Below are positions 10,672 through 23,100 of a stretch of 64,000 bases of DNA, piece by piece. The stretch covers positions 88,835 through 152,834 of the forward strand of contig JAACJM010000203.1 of NCBI GenBank assembly GCA_013368315.1. The letters run 5' to 3'. The notes under the pieces are model-generated. The model did no database searches, was not told where the DNA came from, and worked only from the letters and a program-made list of their open reading frames with translations. How positions within the stretch are numbered: position 1 is the first letter of the stretch; each line of letters begins with the position of its first letter. The stretch comes from Tetrapyrgos nigripes. Lineage: Eukaryota; Basidiomycota; Agaricomycetes; Agaricales; Campanellaceae. The position numbers were made by a program, and so were the translations under genes.

Positions 10672-12552
10672 TCATACCATTGCCGAATCTTCTGCTGCCA
10701 TCGTACTAGTCACCTTCATCCTCACATCCTTCAAATCGGTCGCCATATGTTTTCTGAAACCTCTCGGTTTCTGATCTCTCAGCTCTACCCAAATGGAATT
10801 CGCATCATAAACACGGATTCCAGCTCCAGCTATGGCAGGCTCGAATGTCAATATCCCCTCAGCTTCATGGGTATAACTCCTAACACTGTTAGGCAGAGAA
10901 CTCCTATATCTGTGATGACCCTGAGGCTTTGGATAGGAGAAGGGTTCATAAACAGTATTGAACGTATTGAACTCCGAAACAGACTTCGCGGGGCCAAGGC
11001 TCAGGAGGGTAGCCCCGTCAACATGTGGATAGGAAAGGGCATGAATGGCGGCAGCTCTCGCAGTTGAGGAGATGGATGCCAAAGTAGAGAGATCTTCGGA
11101 GAAGTGCAACTGGGACGCAATGATATGCCAGATTTCGCCCGGCACGGTTGTGACAACAGACAGATTGGCACTGCGGAGGGGGGAAGGGTCTTCGACGATC
11201 GAGAAGCGATTAGACAACGCAATTGGGGTCAATAGACAGCCCAAGTGTGCTATAGCACTGATGCCAGGGGTAGATAAGTCCCGAGAGTGCCACGAGGGGA
11301 GCAATTGGAGGACTGGGGAATGGGTGTAGGAAGTCTTGCCGGCGATCGTCATCTAGACTCAAACAATGAGGCAGTGGGAGAAAGAAGACAAGATACCATA
11401 TACAGCTGCTTCCTGTTCAAGGATGCCAGCAGTTGCTTGAATACGTTCAATGAGAGCTACTATTGCAGCTTTTGCATTGGCTTCATCGTCAAGATGCGTA
11501 CACATTCTCACGCAGCAAACATCCTTAATGATCCAGACGTATTCCCCCAGCAGCTCGTCAAGACCTATAGTAGGTATAGGTTTGATAGCTCTCTTCGAAA
11601 GACTCGGATATCCACCTTCGATGATCATGGGGAGCGGGCCAAGAGCCAGCATGGTTACACCGAGATGAGCGAGGTCAGGGGTATCTCGCTTTCGTCCTGG
11701 AGAGTGTCGAACCGGATGATATAATGATGGGCGTTACGGTCCAGCATGAAAATGCGAATCAATGTCTGGTAAAAAGCGCAGCGCACCGCTCCGGGCCCTT
11801 GTGTGCCGAGCAAGGTGTAGATGTCCGTCGTAGGTGTACCAGTGACCAGAGTTTCATACTTTGTGATGATAGAGTGATCTACTGGACGAGGAGGAACTTT
11901 CCAGTTGTACCTATACTCCTCTGGAGTATCATGGTGATATGAACGATGTTCGTACGCATCGAAACCAATGTATTCCTCGAAATTGTCTGCCGGTGGCACT
12001 CTGTTCAACGCAAACAAAGGTTCACCATCGACTGCGTTGTGCAAGAGTCGTTTAGGAAGACTGAGTTCAAAGATAAATAGAAAACGATCACTCACCAAGG
12101 AAAACTTCATGGTCAAGATCAAGTTCATACATCCACTCAATAAAGATATCGTTCTGGGGTTCGATGCGACCAAATTTTTCGTTGCCGTCGTCATTATAGT
12201 AGTCTTCCTCGATTTGAGAAGATTTCGCGTCTCCAATTCGTTGATCCATGTTTTTCCGCTGGGCTTCGAGCCATTCCTGGTATCGAGCTGGATCCGTTGG
12301 AATCGTCTGGAGAATGTCAAGTCCCAAGCCTTCCACAAGACGGTCTGTGATGAGACAGCGTGGAGCTAGATAGATATCCCTCACCTTCAGGGTAGGAATC
12401 AGAGTGATTGTAAATGACCAAATAGTAGCCTCTCCATCGAACAACTCGGTATCCTCGAGTCCCCATCGCAAGAAATGAAGTGAAGGATGTGCAAAGAGAA
12501 GTGAGACCAATACGGTAATCCTTCGATGACTAAGACGGCGTCCTGTGTCCTC
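10672..12552 (-). pseudogene. Decayed F-box-like gene of an agaricomycete family
   Basis: Read on minus, the segments resemble in order an uncharacterised agaricomycete family I know from memory: GRRLSHRRITVLVSLL, LKVRDIYLAPR, WMYELDLDHEVFL, PLFALNRVPP, YGILSSFSHCLIV, LQLLPSWHSRDLSTPGI and an F-box-like LPxEIW motif (here VPGEIWHIIASQL). The parts are not one frame. There is an in-frame TAG at 12553-12555 with no ATG upstream, a frame change near 12090, another near 11700 (only a 41-nt intron could repair it), and TGA-GTC-TAG in the C-terminal frame at about 11353-11361. A GTATAT-TAG intron (11353-11403) could remove those stops. I favour a 5'-truncated pseudogene; a short spliced gene is possible. 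Confidence 0.55.
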
Positions 12553-12860
12553 CTAATAGCACCCAAGCTTCTCGGACGCGTCAGACTCTTCTATTAGGCA
12601 GACTCTGAGGAACCTCATTTGTACGTACTAGCGATGCACCAGATTACATAAGCAGATGTCGTTGTCCGTAATAGTCATAAAACAACTGCACAGTACATGC
12701 ATCAAAGAACATTAACCTAATAAAGATATAAAGCCAAAAAGTCCACGCCAGCGTCTCGTATATCTATCAGTCTATCAGTCTATCGTTTATGAGCGTAACA
12801 AGGTCATCCAGTCATTTAGCCATAAATCACCACCTCGCAATACCACCTCACAATCACACC
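12553..12860. other. Intergenic region
   Basis: About 300 bases between the truncated 5' edge of the F-box-like pseudogene and the 3' end of the GH16 gene. It has a short direct repeat (TCTATCAG twice near 12766-12781) and no gene. The missing N-terminal exons of the pseudogene are not here. Confidence 0.4.
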
Positions 12861-14622
12861 TCACAAACCAACCATGCCAATCCCAACATGCAAACCCACC
12901 AGAACCGCTCCTATCCCTACAGCTACCGAGCTAAACCCACCACCCCGTAAACCAGTCGCCCCATTCCCAGGGAAAAACAACGGGCTAGGCCTCAAAATTC
13001 CATCTGGAGAGGGTTTAGCCGTTACTACAGTCGTAAACAGATGGTCGGGGTTGACAGCTGCGATGGGAGTGGCAGCAGCGGTGGGTGTAGGGACGACACC
13101 ACCGGTCGTATACGCACGGACGTAGGATATTTCAAAGAAGGCGTCGTTGTAGTTGGACCCGGGGCCGATGACGTCGTCAGTGTACTGGATAAAGTATATA
13201 TGGAAGAAAGAAATTGGTGATTTAGCGAGAGGAAAAACATGCTAGCAAAGAGCAACAAAAGACGTACGCAGATATTCGTAGGACCCTGTCCCCCACACGA
13301 AGGAAGCCACGTCTCTGGTAAACCAGCCCATATACCACAAAGCGTAATGTCCAAAATGAGATTTTGCGGAGTGAAGAATTGTGTGATGTTACATGAGGTA
13401 GCTAGGTAGCTTGCTGAGGGAGGACCGAAATCAGAAACGTCGATTGCAGACGTAGGCGTAGATGAGAGGATTGAGGGTGGGACGTCTAGGCGCTGGAGAA
13501 AGCAGGTCGAATGATGAGAAGAGAAGGAGAGAAGAGGGAGCTGGGACTTACGCTCCAGAACCATATACTGTGTATGGAGGAAGATTGTTAAGAAGATTGT
13601 TACACGCCAGTCAACTCAGTAAAACGTAGTAGATACTTACAAAATCCTAGTACAGTTTCAAATCAGCATACTACATCCAAATACATCAACGGTATAAAGA
13701 AAACTCACCCCTGAACATCGAACTGCGTAGCCCAAACTCCTCCACCCATTTCTGCAAAACCAGGACCAAAACTATTGGGTTGTAATTCCCCGACAGTACA
13801 TCCAGCAGGATGAGAACAATCTGGTTCTAGAGTTTGACCCATCTGATTTGGTGGTGTAGTATGCATGCATCCAGATGTCGTATGTAAGGCCATTTGGTTG
13901 TTGGGCATCAGGTTTATCGCTTCGATTATACTGTACGAGTGTGAGTGTTATGGGATCAGAGCGAGTTTTGATAGGACGTACTCTATTTCGCCGTTCTCTG
14001 GCCATACGGGACCCTTAGTCCAGAATGCTGTGACAACTCGTTGAGAGGGATGAAAATATGTACACGAGAAGTATTATTACCAGGCCAAACCTATGATTAG
14101 AAGTATTAAAACCATGTTCTGTCCGAAATGAAAGAACGTACGACTCACCGAACACCCAAACGGAATGTGACGCAAATCAATTATCCACAAGCTTCCTACT
14201 GCGTAACTATCCTTCGTTGTAATCCTAACCTGAAAACAGACGTGTTTATGAGATATTTCGAGACGAAAAAATGCGCCACATACCGAATTTCTTTTCTGCA
14301 GATAGTCCACATTATGCGTGTTGTCTACCTTGAGAATAGCATTGTTGGCACTATTCACGTAAGCTAGACCTTGAGAAAAAGCATCGGATTCGCTTAGCCA
14401 GTTCACGTCGCCTGCAGAAGAAAAATGTCAGCAAAACGATGGAAGACATGAACACAATGTTACACAATCCGCACCACCTGTCAAATTATCCCAACTCCCA
14501 TAAAAATCCCACTCGTCAAAGAAAGTAATCCCAGAGTAATCTCGTACTAGGTCGTATCCTTTGACCAAGCATAGAAGTTGAGAGGTGAAAAGCGCGAGAG
14601 TAAGAGCCAGGCGGTTGACCAT
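12861..14622 (-). CDS. GH16 endo-beta-glucanase (laminarinase type), secreted and GPI-anchored
   Basis: Ten exons from 14622 down to 12861 (14475-14622, 14284-14411, 14149-14229, 14081-14090, 13982-14027, 13709-13930, 13641-13646, 13552-13567, 13268-13492, 12861-13184) give about 401 aa. Residues 1-22 are a signal peptide. GEIDIIEAIN near residue 134 is the GH16 catalytic motif with nucleophile and acid/base glutamates. Flanking VWPAFWTKGPVWPENGEID, GIFIWFWS and the Cys-rich NITQFF..LDITLCG..WAG blocks fit the fungal laminarinase branch. The C terminus ends in a Ser/Gly stretch and a hydrophobic tail (SVAVGIGAVLVGLHVG), the pattern of a GPI signal. Likely role: remodelling cell-wall beta-1,3(1,4)-glucan. 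Two exons are only 10 and 6 nt. TATATGA about 40 bases upstream may be its TATA element. Confidence 0.88.
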
Positions 14623-14966
14623 GATGTACAGAGCGTACAGTCAAGCCCGAATCACAACGAGTTCATATAGAAAGCAGGAGGACGAGGCGGTACTGCCAGA
14701 CGGATGCAACGTTGCAGGGTCTGAAGGAGGTAAGTCGGGAGACAAGGCTCGCCGACAGACTGCGAACACGAGGCTGGTTGCAATTCAGGTTGCAATGACG
14801 TTACTAGCTCTTCATGTATTCTTAAATAAGTTTATGATGAAGTGGAGCATACTGAGTAGGTCATAGATGAATGAGCAGCCCATAGTTATTGACCAAGTAG
14901 ATTTTGAAGAGGACAAAAGAGGAACTTGATTCGATTAGACTGATATCCTCTCTAGACTCGACCACC
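14623..14966. promoter_or_regulatory. Divergent promoter region of GH16 gene and DBP5
   Basis: A 344-base gap between divergent start codons. A TATATGA motif on the minus strand (about 14663-14669) suits the GH16 gene. No TATA is obvious for the helicase gene, as is usual for a housekeeping gene. Confidence 0.45.
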
Positions 14967-16871
14967 ATGCAGAAGGACGCAGAGGGCTTCTACACTCCAG
15001 GTATACTCTTTTCACTCTGTTTTCAAGGCGTTTTATCCAGATAATTGCAGCACCTGCCAAAGAGGATGCTTCCGAGTCAAAGACGGACAAGAAGGATGAA
15101 AAACCTGGCCCAAGTACGACATTAGGATTTGCACAATTTTCATTGATTAATTCCTCGAATAATGCAGGCGACAACAGTGACCTTATAAGCTCGACCTTTG
15201 AAGTTACCGTATGTCGATTCGTATGATCTTGTGCCATACCATCTCTTTGACACAGAGGCGCAGGTAACACTAGCAGATCAACAAGCGGACGTGAATTCCC
15301 CGTTGTATAGCGCGAAAACCTTTGAAGAACTCGGGCTGTACGTCTCTTTAACGTGTCTCTATCAACATACTCACAACCCCTGGCTGTAATAGTCACCAAG
15401 ACCTTCTCAAAGGAATTTACGAGATGGGCTTTTCAAAGCCTTCAAAGATCCAAGAACGCGCTCTTCCTCTTCTCTTATCCAATCCGTGCGTGTCTTATGT
15501 CTTTTTAAACCCTCTATGCACTAATTGCTTTGATTTTATCCAGTCCTGCCAACATGATCGGTCAATCCCAATCTGGAACAGGCAAAACCGCTGCCTTCGT
15601 CCTGACCATGCTAAGTCGCATCGATTATACCAATAACACGACACAGGCGCGTTTCTTCTCCGTGCTCTACCTTTTCTCCCTCAGCCAACCTTTCGTCTAG
15701 GCCATCTGTCTCGCCCCCTCTCGCGAACTCGCACGTCAAATCATGACTGTCGTCAACTCGATGGGAAAATACACCCAAGTCCAAACCGAATACGCCATCA
15801 AAGACAACCTTCCTAGAAGCGCTACACGTATCACTGCTCACATCGTTGTCGGCACACCTGGAACGATGACGGATTTGATGAGGAGGAAGGTTATTGATGT
15901 TAGTGGGATTAAGGTGTTTGTGCTTGATGAGGCGGATAATATGCTTGATCAGGATGGGTTGGGTGATCAGACGTTGAGGGTGAAGAAGTGAGTGACAACT
16001 GCTTTCTTTCGGTTTGCTCTATGTTATGATAAGATGTACTCATTTCTATCTTCATCTCTTCCAGCCTCCTCCCCAGAAATCAAGTCCAAATCGTCCTCTT
16101 CTCCGCCACCTTCCCAGACCACGTCCGCGCCTTCGCCTCCAAATTTGCTCCCAACGCCAATAAAATCGAACTTCAAAAAGAAGAACTCTCCGTCGATAAC
16201 ATCAGGCAATTTTACATGGATTGTAGAGATGAGGAGCACAAATACGATATCCTTATTTCTCTATATACTTTGCTCACCATCGGGCAAAGTATCATCTTTT
16301 GTCAACGTAGAGATACGGCTGATAGAATTTCGCAAAGGATGACGGCGGAGGGACACAAAGTGGCTTCGTTGCATGGGGCGAAGGATGCCGTGGACAGGGA
16401 CAAGATTATTGATAATTTTAGGGAAGGGAGGGAGAAGGTGTGTTGACTTGCTTTCTTCTCCGTCTTTGTATTCAACGTGATGTGTTTTCTTCAGGTCCTC
16501 ATCACAACCAACGTCATCGCTCGTGGTATCGATATCCTCCAAGTCAACATGGTCGTCAACTACGACCTACCCCTCATGTCCGAGCGAGGAGCCGGTCCCT
16601 CAGAGAACTCACCACCCGACATCGAAACCTACATCCACCGAATCGGTCGCACAGGCCGTTTCGGTCGTAAAGGCATTTCAATCAACTTTGTCCATGATCG
16701 AAAGACGTGGTTGCAGATGGAACAGATTGAACAGGCGACGGGGAAGAAGATTATGAGGATTGAGACGAATGATCTGGATGAAATGGAGGAGGTGAGTCTT
16801 CTTTTTGCCTTGGTGATTGACATTTTGCTGAAAGATCGTTTCTCTAGAAAATGAAGAAGGCCCTCAAGTGA
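14967..16871 (+). CDS. DBP5: ATP-dependent DEAD-box RNA helicase Dbp5 (mRNA export)
   Basis: Ten exons (14967-15000, 15051-15113, 15168-15208, 15264-15337, 15393-15485, 15544-15646, 15701-15987, 16065-16437, 16495-16791, 16848-16871) give about 462 aa, close to yeast Dbp5. The diagnostic N-terminal block [20 protein letters not shown] precedes the Q motif (FSKPSKIQ), motif I (SQSGTGKT), [18 protein letters not shown] (VLDEADNML), SAT (LFSATF), ARGIDI and [11 protein letters not shown]. Dbp5 sits at the cytoplasmic face of the nuclear pore with Gle1 and inositol hexakisphosphate and strips export factors from mRNA. The intron at 15647-15700 begins GC (CAG|GCGCGT), the only break that keeps NNTTQ joined to AICLAPSR. 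The gene converges on the fatty acid synthase 3' end. Confidence 0.95.
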
Positions 16872-17178
16872 TGCGTTGAACTCGGAGTCGTAGAAGAAGT
16901 TAGTTGTACTGGATCTATATAGTACATTACTTTGTAAAACAGTTCAAGAAATTGTACACATCCTTACTGAATTGCTTATATCTGTCTCATCGTACACTTC
17001 ATAAGCTTCAAGTTGATGATCAAGAAAAACATTCTATATTATTTTTACAGTACACAACATGTACAGAATACCAGAACGTAGTAACATAACTTTTTGGAGA
17101 GAGGTCTAATACGAGCAATGTAACAATATGAAAGACAAGGACAGACATGACAACTAGAAAACCCGACGTAACAAACAT
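16872..17178. other. Convergent 3' intergenic region
   Basis: A 307-base AT-rich gap between the stop codons of DBP5 and the fatty acid synthase gene. Nothing recognised beyond the expected 3' ends. Confidence 0.5.
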
Positions 17179-20100
17179 TTAAGACCTGGTAGCTTGAGCA
17201 AATGCAATGGCGACGTTCTGGAAGGGGAGAGGAAAAAGCAAAGTCAGAATCGGCTGAAAAGTCCACAGGACGAAGGGGTACTCACATCTGAATGACTGAG
17301 AGAGATTAACACCTTTGAGATTCCCTTCTGCAAGGCTTGAGCACGAGCATCTCCGTGAAGCTTGACGACTGGGGCACCAGTCTCACTGTCACTTAGGATC
17401 TCAATTTCCTTCATGGCAGCGGCTGCTCCTTTCGACTTCGCACCAAGCGACTTGAAGACAGCTTCCTTTCCAACCCATCTGGCGGCAAAGGAAGAAGTGG
17501 GAGAAGGTTGCGAATTGCAGTAGGCAATCTCAGCATCGGTGAAGTTGCGAGAAACGAATGTAGGGTTGTGGGAGGGGACGGAGGAGATAAGCTCTATCAT
17601 AGAGGATTTTTGGTCAGTTTAATGGTCGCCTCGAAGACTAGCAGAGAACAAACCTTGATCAACACCAACACCGACGAAGTCACCACCGACGTTCTTGATG
17701 GCTTCGGATGCAACCTTGACGTTGGCAGTGTCAATAGTAGCTGACTGAGGTTGCTTGGGCTTGAAGGTGTAAGAGCCAGTCTTGGGATCGGGCGAAGCAC
17801 GGGCCAAAGAGTTCAAAAGGACTTTGTCTTCGATGTCGAGGCTATAAGGTGGTTTCTCCTTGATCTGGACGAGGTTGTTGTTGATCATCATCTCGCTCAT
17901 GACCTTGTAGCTAGTCTGAGCCCGTGCGTAGTTACGCTTCTGGTAAGCCTCGTAGTGAGAAGGCTCAAGAGTGCCGAACAGGTATCTCGGGTTGACGACG
18001 CAGGCGACACCGCCGACTTGCCCGAAACCGAATGAAGACTACATGAAAATAAGCGGATGAAAAATGTATGACATTGAAGAACGTACCATGACACCGGCTC
18101 TGATACCGTCAGTGTAAATGGATTTAGAGGGGAACATAAGGAAGTGACGGTGCTGGAAGTGGTCGTCCACATTACTGGATAGAATGTCAGTGAATTCAGG
18201 CGATGTTCTAATCAGCATGGAAAAACTTACTCAGCGTTTCTGTTACCAGGAACAATACCAGTAAGCACCGAGTCGAGAAGACCAGACATCTGCCAGGCCG
18301 CAGAACCACCCTTGGCGTGTCCGAGAAGACTCTTCTGAGCCATGATGGGTACAGCATTACCGGGTGTGCGGGACAAGGTGGAGAAGATGGAGTTCCAAAT
18401 GTGAGTCTCGTTCTCCTCCTACAGGGATTGTCAGACAAACTGGAATGGGAGCAATATGAAGTAGTACTCACGTTTGCCTTTGTGCTGGTTCCGTGAATAG
18501 AAAGGACACCAATATCGTCGATAGTCATACCCCATACAGCAAGAGCTCGTCGAAGAGGGCTGATGTGAGGATCATTGCCTTCCAGCATACCGTAAGTACC
18601 CAAAGCACTCTTCTCTTGTCTAGCTGCTTCGTCCTCGATACTGGCAACTCTTGAAGCAAAGTATTCGTCATCGACTTGTTGGCCGGAGCGTTTCTGGGTT
18701 TCTATCTCCTCCTTCAGCTGATCGTGCTCGTGGGCAAGCCATTGAGAGATTTGGGCACGACGGAAGCTGAGCTGACGGGATCGGTATGCCAAGTCAAGGA
18801 TAGGAAGAGGATGTTTGGAAGGAATTTCCCTCGCAACTGTGAGTGCACCTCGGCCAGGTGCGGGAACGGAACGACCAGCTTTATCCCTGTTAGAAGCAGA
18901 TTTAGTACAGATCATTGCGAGAGGGACAGAACATACGTCGACGTTGACGTGAACGCAAGAACACCACGGATAGGAGCACCAAGCTCCAATGCAGTCTTTG
19001 CGCTCATCACGACATGCACACCACTTCCCTGAGACTCCATAAACTGAGGAAAAAGATGAGAACGAAACCAGATTTGGCAAGAAAGGAAAAAGTACGAACC
19101 CCTGAACGAGTGCTTGTTGCTGGTCGAGACATCTCCGTTGGCTCACGGCCCATGGCGAATTCGGTGTCAGCGTTGCTGGTGGCCTTCATGTTAGCGAACT
19201 CGTACGATCCTTCTTCACTGAGATCATCGAAACCACCCGCAATCATCACTTTGGCTTTGCCGGACACGATGGTGTCGCAGGCGATCTCCAGAGATTGAAG
19301 GGCCGTTGCACTGAACTAAGGATAAGCAGCTGGTCTCGTAGATGAGAAGGATTGAGACATACCATGCACCGACAGGAATCTTGACAGGACCGCTGGACGA
19401 GAGCAGCAACAAATTGATCCATCCAGCCGTGGTGTTGATGAAGCTGAGAACAAAGGTCAGTCATTGAAAAATACTACTAGACGAAATGAACTTACGTTTC
19501 CTGCAAAATGTCGTTTTGGACGTCCCTTTCCCAAGTACGGTCTTTGAACATCTTCGCCATGCTGATCGTACCTCCCATTCCACTTCCGAGTGAAGTTCCG
19601 ACTTGAGAAGGATGCATGTGTTTGTAGAGCTCGTAAGGGTCTGTGATCCCAGACATGTTCAAGGCCTCAGCAGCACAGACGAGTGCCCACAATGTCGTAC
19701 GATCGGTCTGAGCAATGATGTCGTCAGGAAGACCATAACGACCTGCGTGCCAGCCAGTCGGAATTTGACCCCCGACTTTGCGACTAAACGAGAACGACTT
19801 GGGAACGAGGATACAAGCACCCTTTTTGAGCTTGAAGAACCACTGATCACCTTCACCTGCCCAGATGTCACACTTGTCGCCGTGGTGCAACTTGTACTTG
19901 TGTGCCTCGGTCTCAGTAACTTCGACAGGTTCAAGATCGTGCGTGAGTTCGATCTCTTGGTGGAATGTCTTCTGGTTAGGATCATATCCACGGAAAAGTT
20001 CGGGTTCTGTAAAAGAAAATGTTATTAGTGGAACGCGCAACAATCTGAAGAGTCCAACTTACCAATTAGTCGGACACCGGAGTGAGTAAGGATCTCCTTT

Positions 20101-23100
20101 TCATAGCGGCCTTTGACATCCTTGTCATCGATAGGATCGCCGGATTTGCTGTCAACCCATCCTACATATAATGTACCATCTTTCAACCGCCCATTGAAGT
20201 GCTTGATATAGCCCATCATCCAGGCCATTTCGATGGCACCCTCAATTGTAAATTCACCGCGAGCTTCCATCTCCCAACGAGTACGAGCACTCCCATAAGG
20301 ACCAACCTCTGCAGAACCAGTAATGACGACAACTTTTTCAAGATCAATCATGCCCCGCAATTTGGAGAGATCTGCTAGCTGATCGACAGTCTCGAGTTTG
20401 GGGAAGTTGAAGTGGAAGTTGGCACGAGGAAGAACGTCGACAGTCTGAATCAGCCTCTCTGCTTCGACACCGTTGATAACTTTGTAGTCCAAAGCATTGT
20501 CACGAGCGACGGCACGACGAAGGTCACTCTTCTTCATCAAGTTGGTTCGGATACGAGTGGTGATTTCGGCAAGGTCGGGAAGACGGTCCATGCCACCGTT
20601 GAGGTCAGCCCAGATAGGTTCTACTTGAGTGATACTGAAGAGAAGCGGATGCATGAGACCCAAAATATTGAAAGCCATCTCCTTCGCAGAGAATGTGCGA
20701 ACACCATGGCTCTCGAGCTCGTGAGCGACGATATTGGTAGGTCCCATCAGTGTTGTTCCGCGAGTCCACCTGGAAGAAAATAATTTAGATCAACTCGATG
20801 CAGACTAAGCAAGAAATAACATACCCAATGACAGCACCGACAAGGCACAGGTAATCACCCCAGCTCTCAGAAGCCCAACGTTGAAACAATGTCTCCAAAG
20901 AGATCTTGGACTCAGAATACAATCCGTCGTTACCGAAAAGCCCATGGTTTGGAGATAGAGGCAGAACGACTTGGGTAGGACGTGTAACATACTGGCGACT
21001 GGCTTTCTTAGTCTTCACAGCCCCGAGAATACGCAGGAGGTTCGTCAACATGATTCGGTGAGCCAGCTCCGACTTGTCATCGATACCGTCAATTTCACGA
21101 CCATTTTCAGGAATGCCGGCAAAGGGAAGGATGAAATCTAGGTCCATGGCGAGATTGTTGTAGATATATTCGACCAAGGCTTCGACGTCTTGCTTAGAAC
21201 CCTGGTTGAACGGAACGACAGTAAGAGCAGAACCTCTACTACCACAGCTCTGGAAGATCGATTGATAGTATTCCACAGTCGAACGGTTGTAGCGAGAGGT
21301 GGTTATGACGACGCGTGCACCTCCAGCAAGTAAACCCTTCACAATCTCGACACCGATGGAGCCTTTACCCACGCCGGTGAGAAGAGCGTTCTTGTCCTTG
21401 AAAGTGGTACCAGCTGTGGCGATTTCATGGAGGATATCGAGGTAGACACTGGTGAGATTACTGCTGTACTCCCAGGCGGCACCAACCTTCCTCTTCAGAT
21501 GCAACAGAGGCACACGATCAGAGGAAACGGAAGCGATCCCGGAGATCTGAGGTCGGAGGAACTGAGAAGATGAGCGACGACTACGAGGAGCACGAGGGGT
21601 ACTCGTTCCGGTAGCAGAACCTTCTCGGAGAGATTGGACGACACCCTCATATAAAGCCTTGATGCGATTCTTCTGATCCTGGCTGATCTCGGGCTGGGTC
21701 TTGACGATGGTCCACAGCTTCATCACGTCGTCTTGGACCTTGTCGATGTTGACCTGTCCTGAGACGGGTTCGCTGCTAGCCATCTCTTCGACGTAGGCTT
21801 CCAACTTGCGGACGTTCTCACGGATGACTTCGGTATAGATGATTTCACCTTGTCTGGTGACTTCGGTATGAGGAGCAGTTGGGAATGTGACTGAAGAAAA
21901 AGGAACGTCAATGACCAGTGCAGAGATGAAGAGCAAGAAATAGACACTTACCATCTTTGTACACCGGGGGAAGCCCGAGAACTTGCTTGGTGTTGTCGAT
22001 GAGTTGTTGACCAAATTCTTTGGCTAGCTTGTAGGTTTCACCCTTGGAAGGATCACAACGGTCGATGTTGTACTGCATGTACGTCAACATTTCAGGATCA
22101 GCGCGGTTCAACAGTGCAATGCAGCGAGCGGTAATGTCACGGTCGACAGTGGTAAGACGACCGAAGATGATGTCATAGTACATGAGGAGGGCGTCCTGGC
22201 GTACCCAGTTCCAAGACGAATCGAAATGGCGAGCCTTGAGAGGATCGAAGACTGGCTGAATACCATCGATGTAGAGATCGCCATGCTCTTTGGCTATGCT
22301 GTCTAGCTTAGCTTGAAGTGCGAGAGAGTTGGCTTTTTCACGATCAAAGGCAAGTTCACCAGCACGAGAATCACGGCCCAAATAGCGCATGTATAGCTCG
22401 ATATGTTGAGCAGCGAAGAGCTCCTGCTCGGTCTTGAACTGGGTGAACTCTTCGCTGTTGATCGTGACGCCAGCAGAAGCTGCAGCACCTCCTCCACCGG
22501 CACTCGGAGCCGAGAGGTTGATTCCAGAACGTTGAGCATACACAGCGACGACACTGTCCAACCAAGCTTTGGCCTCTGGCTCTGATCCTAGTCGCTTGGG
22601 AGGTTCCATAGTCGTACCAACCAAAAGAACAGCATCTGCCCTCAGCGGACCGAGACCCCAGCTCTTCGACAGATAAGATTTCACAGCAGACGAGTTGAAT
22701 CCACCAGGCATTTTGGCACTCAGCATCCGGGCTACAAGGCCAGAACTGTACTTGCCAAGGTTACCGCTGTGTCCACTTCCAAGCGCAGCTCCCAACTCTT
22801 CCAACGGAAGCTCTTCACCCTTCTCAGGAGCGGACGCAAACTCTTGCTGAAGGTCACCGAGAATTTCGTTCTGCAATGTTGATTTTCCACCGACGAGGTC
22901 CTTGATGGACTTGGTCATGACGACCTCGTTCATCTGCTTCTTCAGTTTCTGTGCCACGATGACCGTCAAAATATCAGCAGCGCGGACCGGCGCCTCATCT
23001 ATGCTAGCTGCTGCTGCAGCGGGCGCGGCGACGGCGACGGGAGCAGCGACTGGGACAGGAGCACCTGGAGAAGGGGAAGATTCGACAGCAGACTCTTCGG

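Noticed and set aside
12088..12510. Separate 140-codon gene on minus
   Set aside because: It starts at TTG, has no suitable ATG, and its sequence continues the F-box-like family upstream and downstream, so it is part of the pseudogene.
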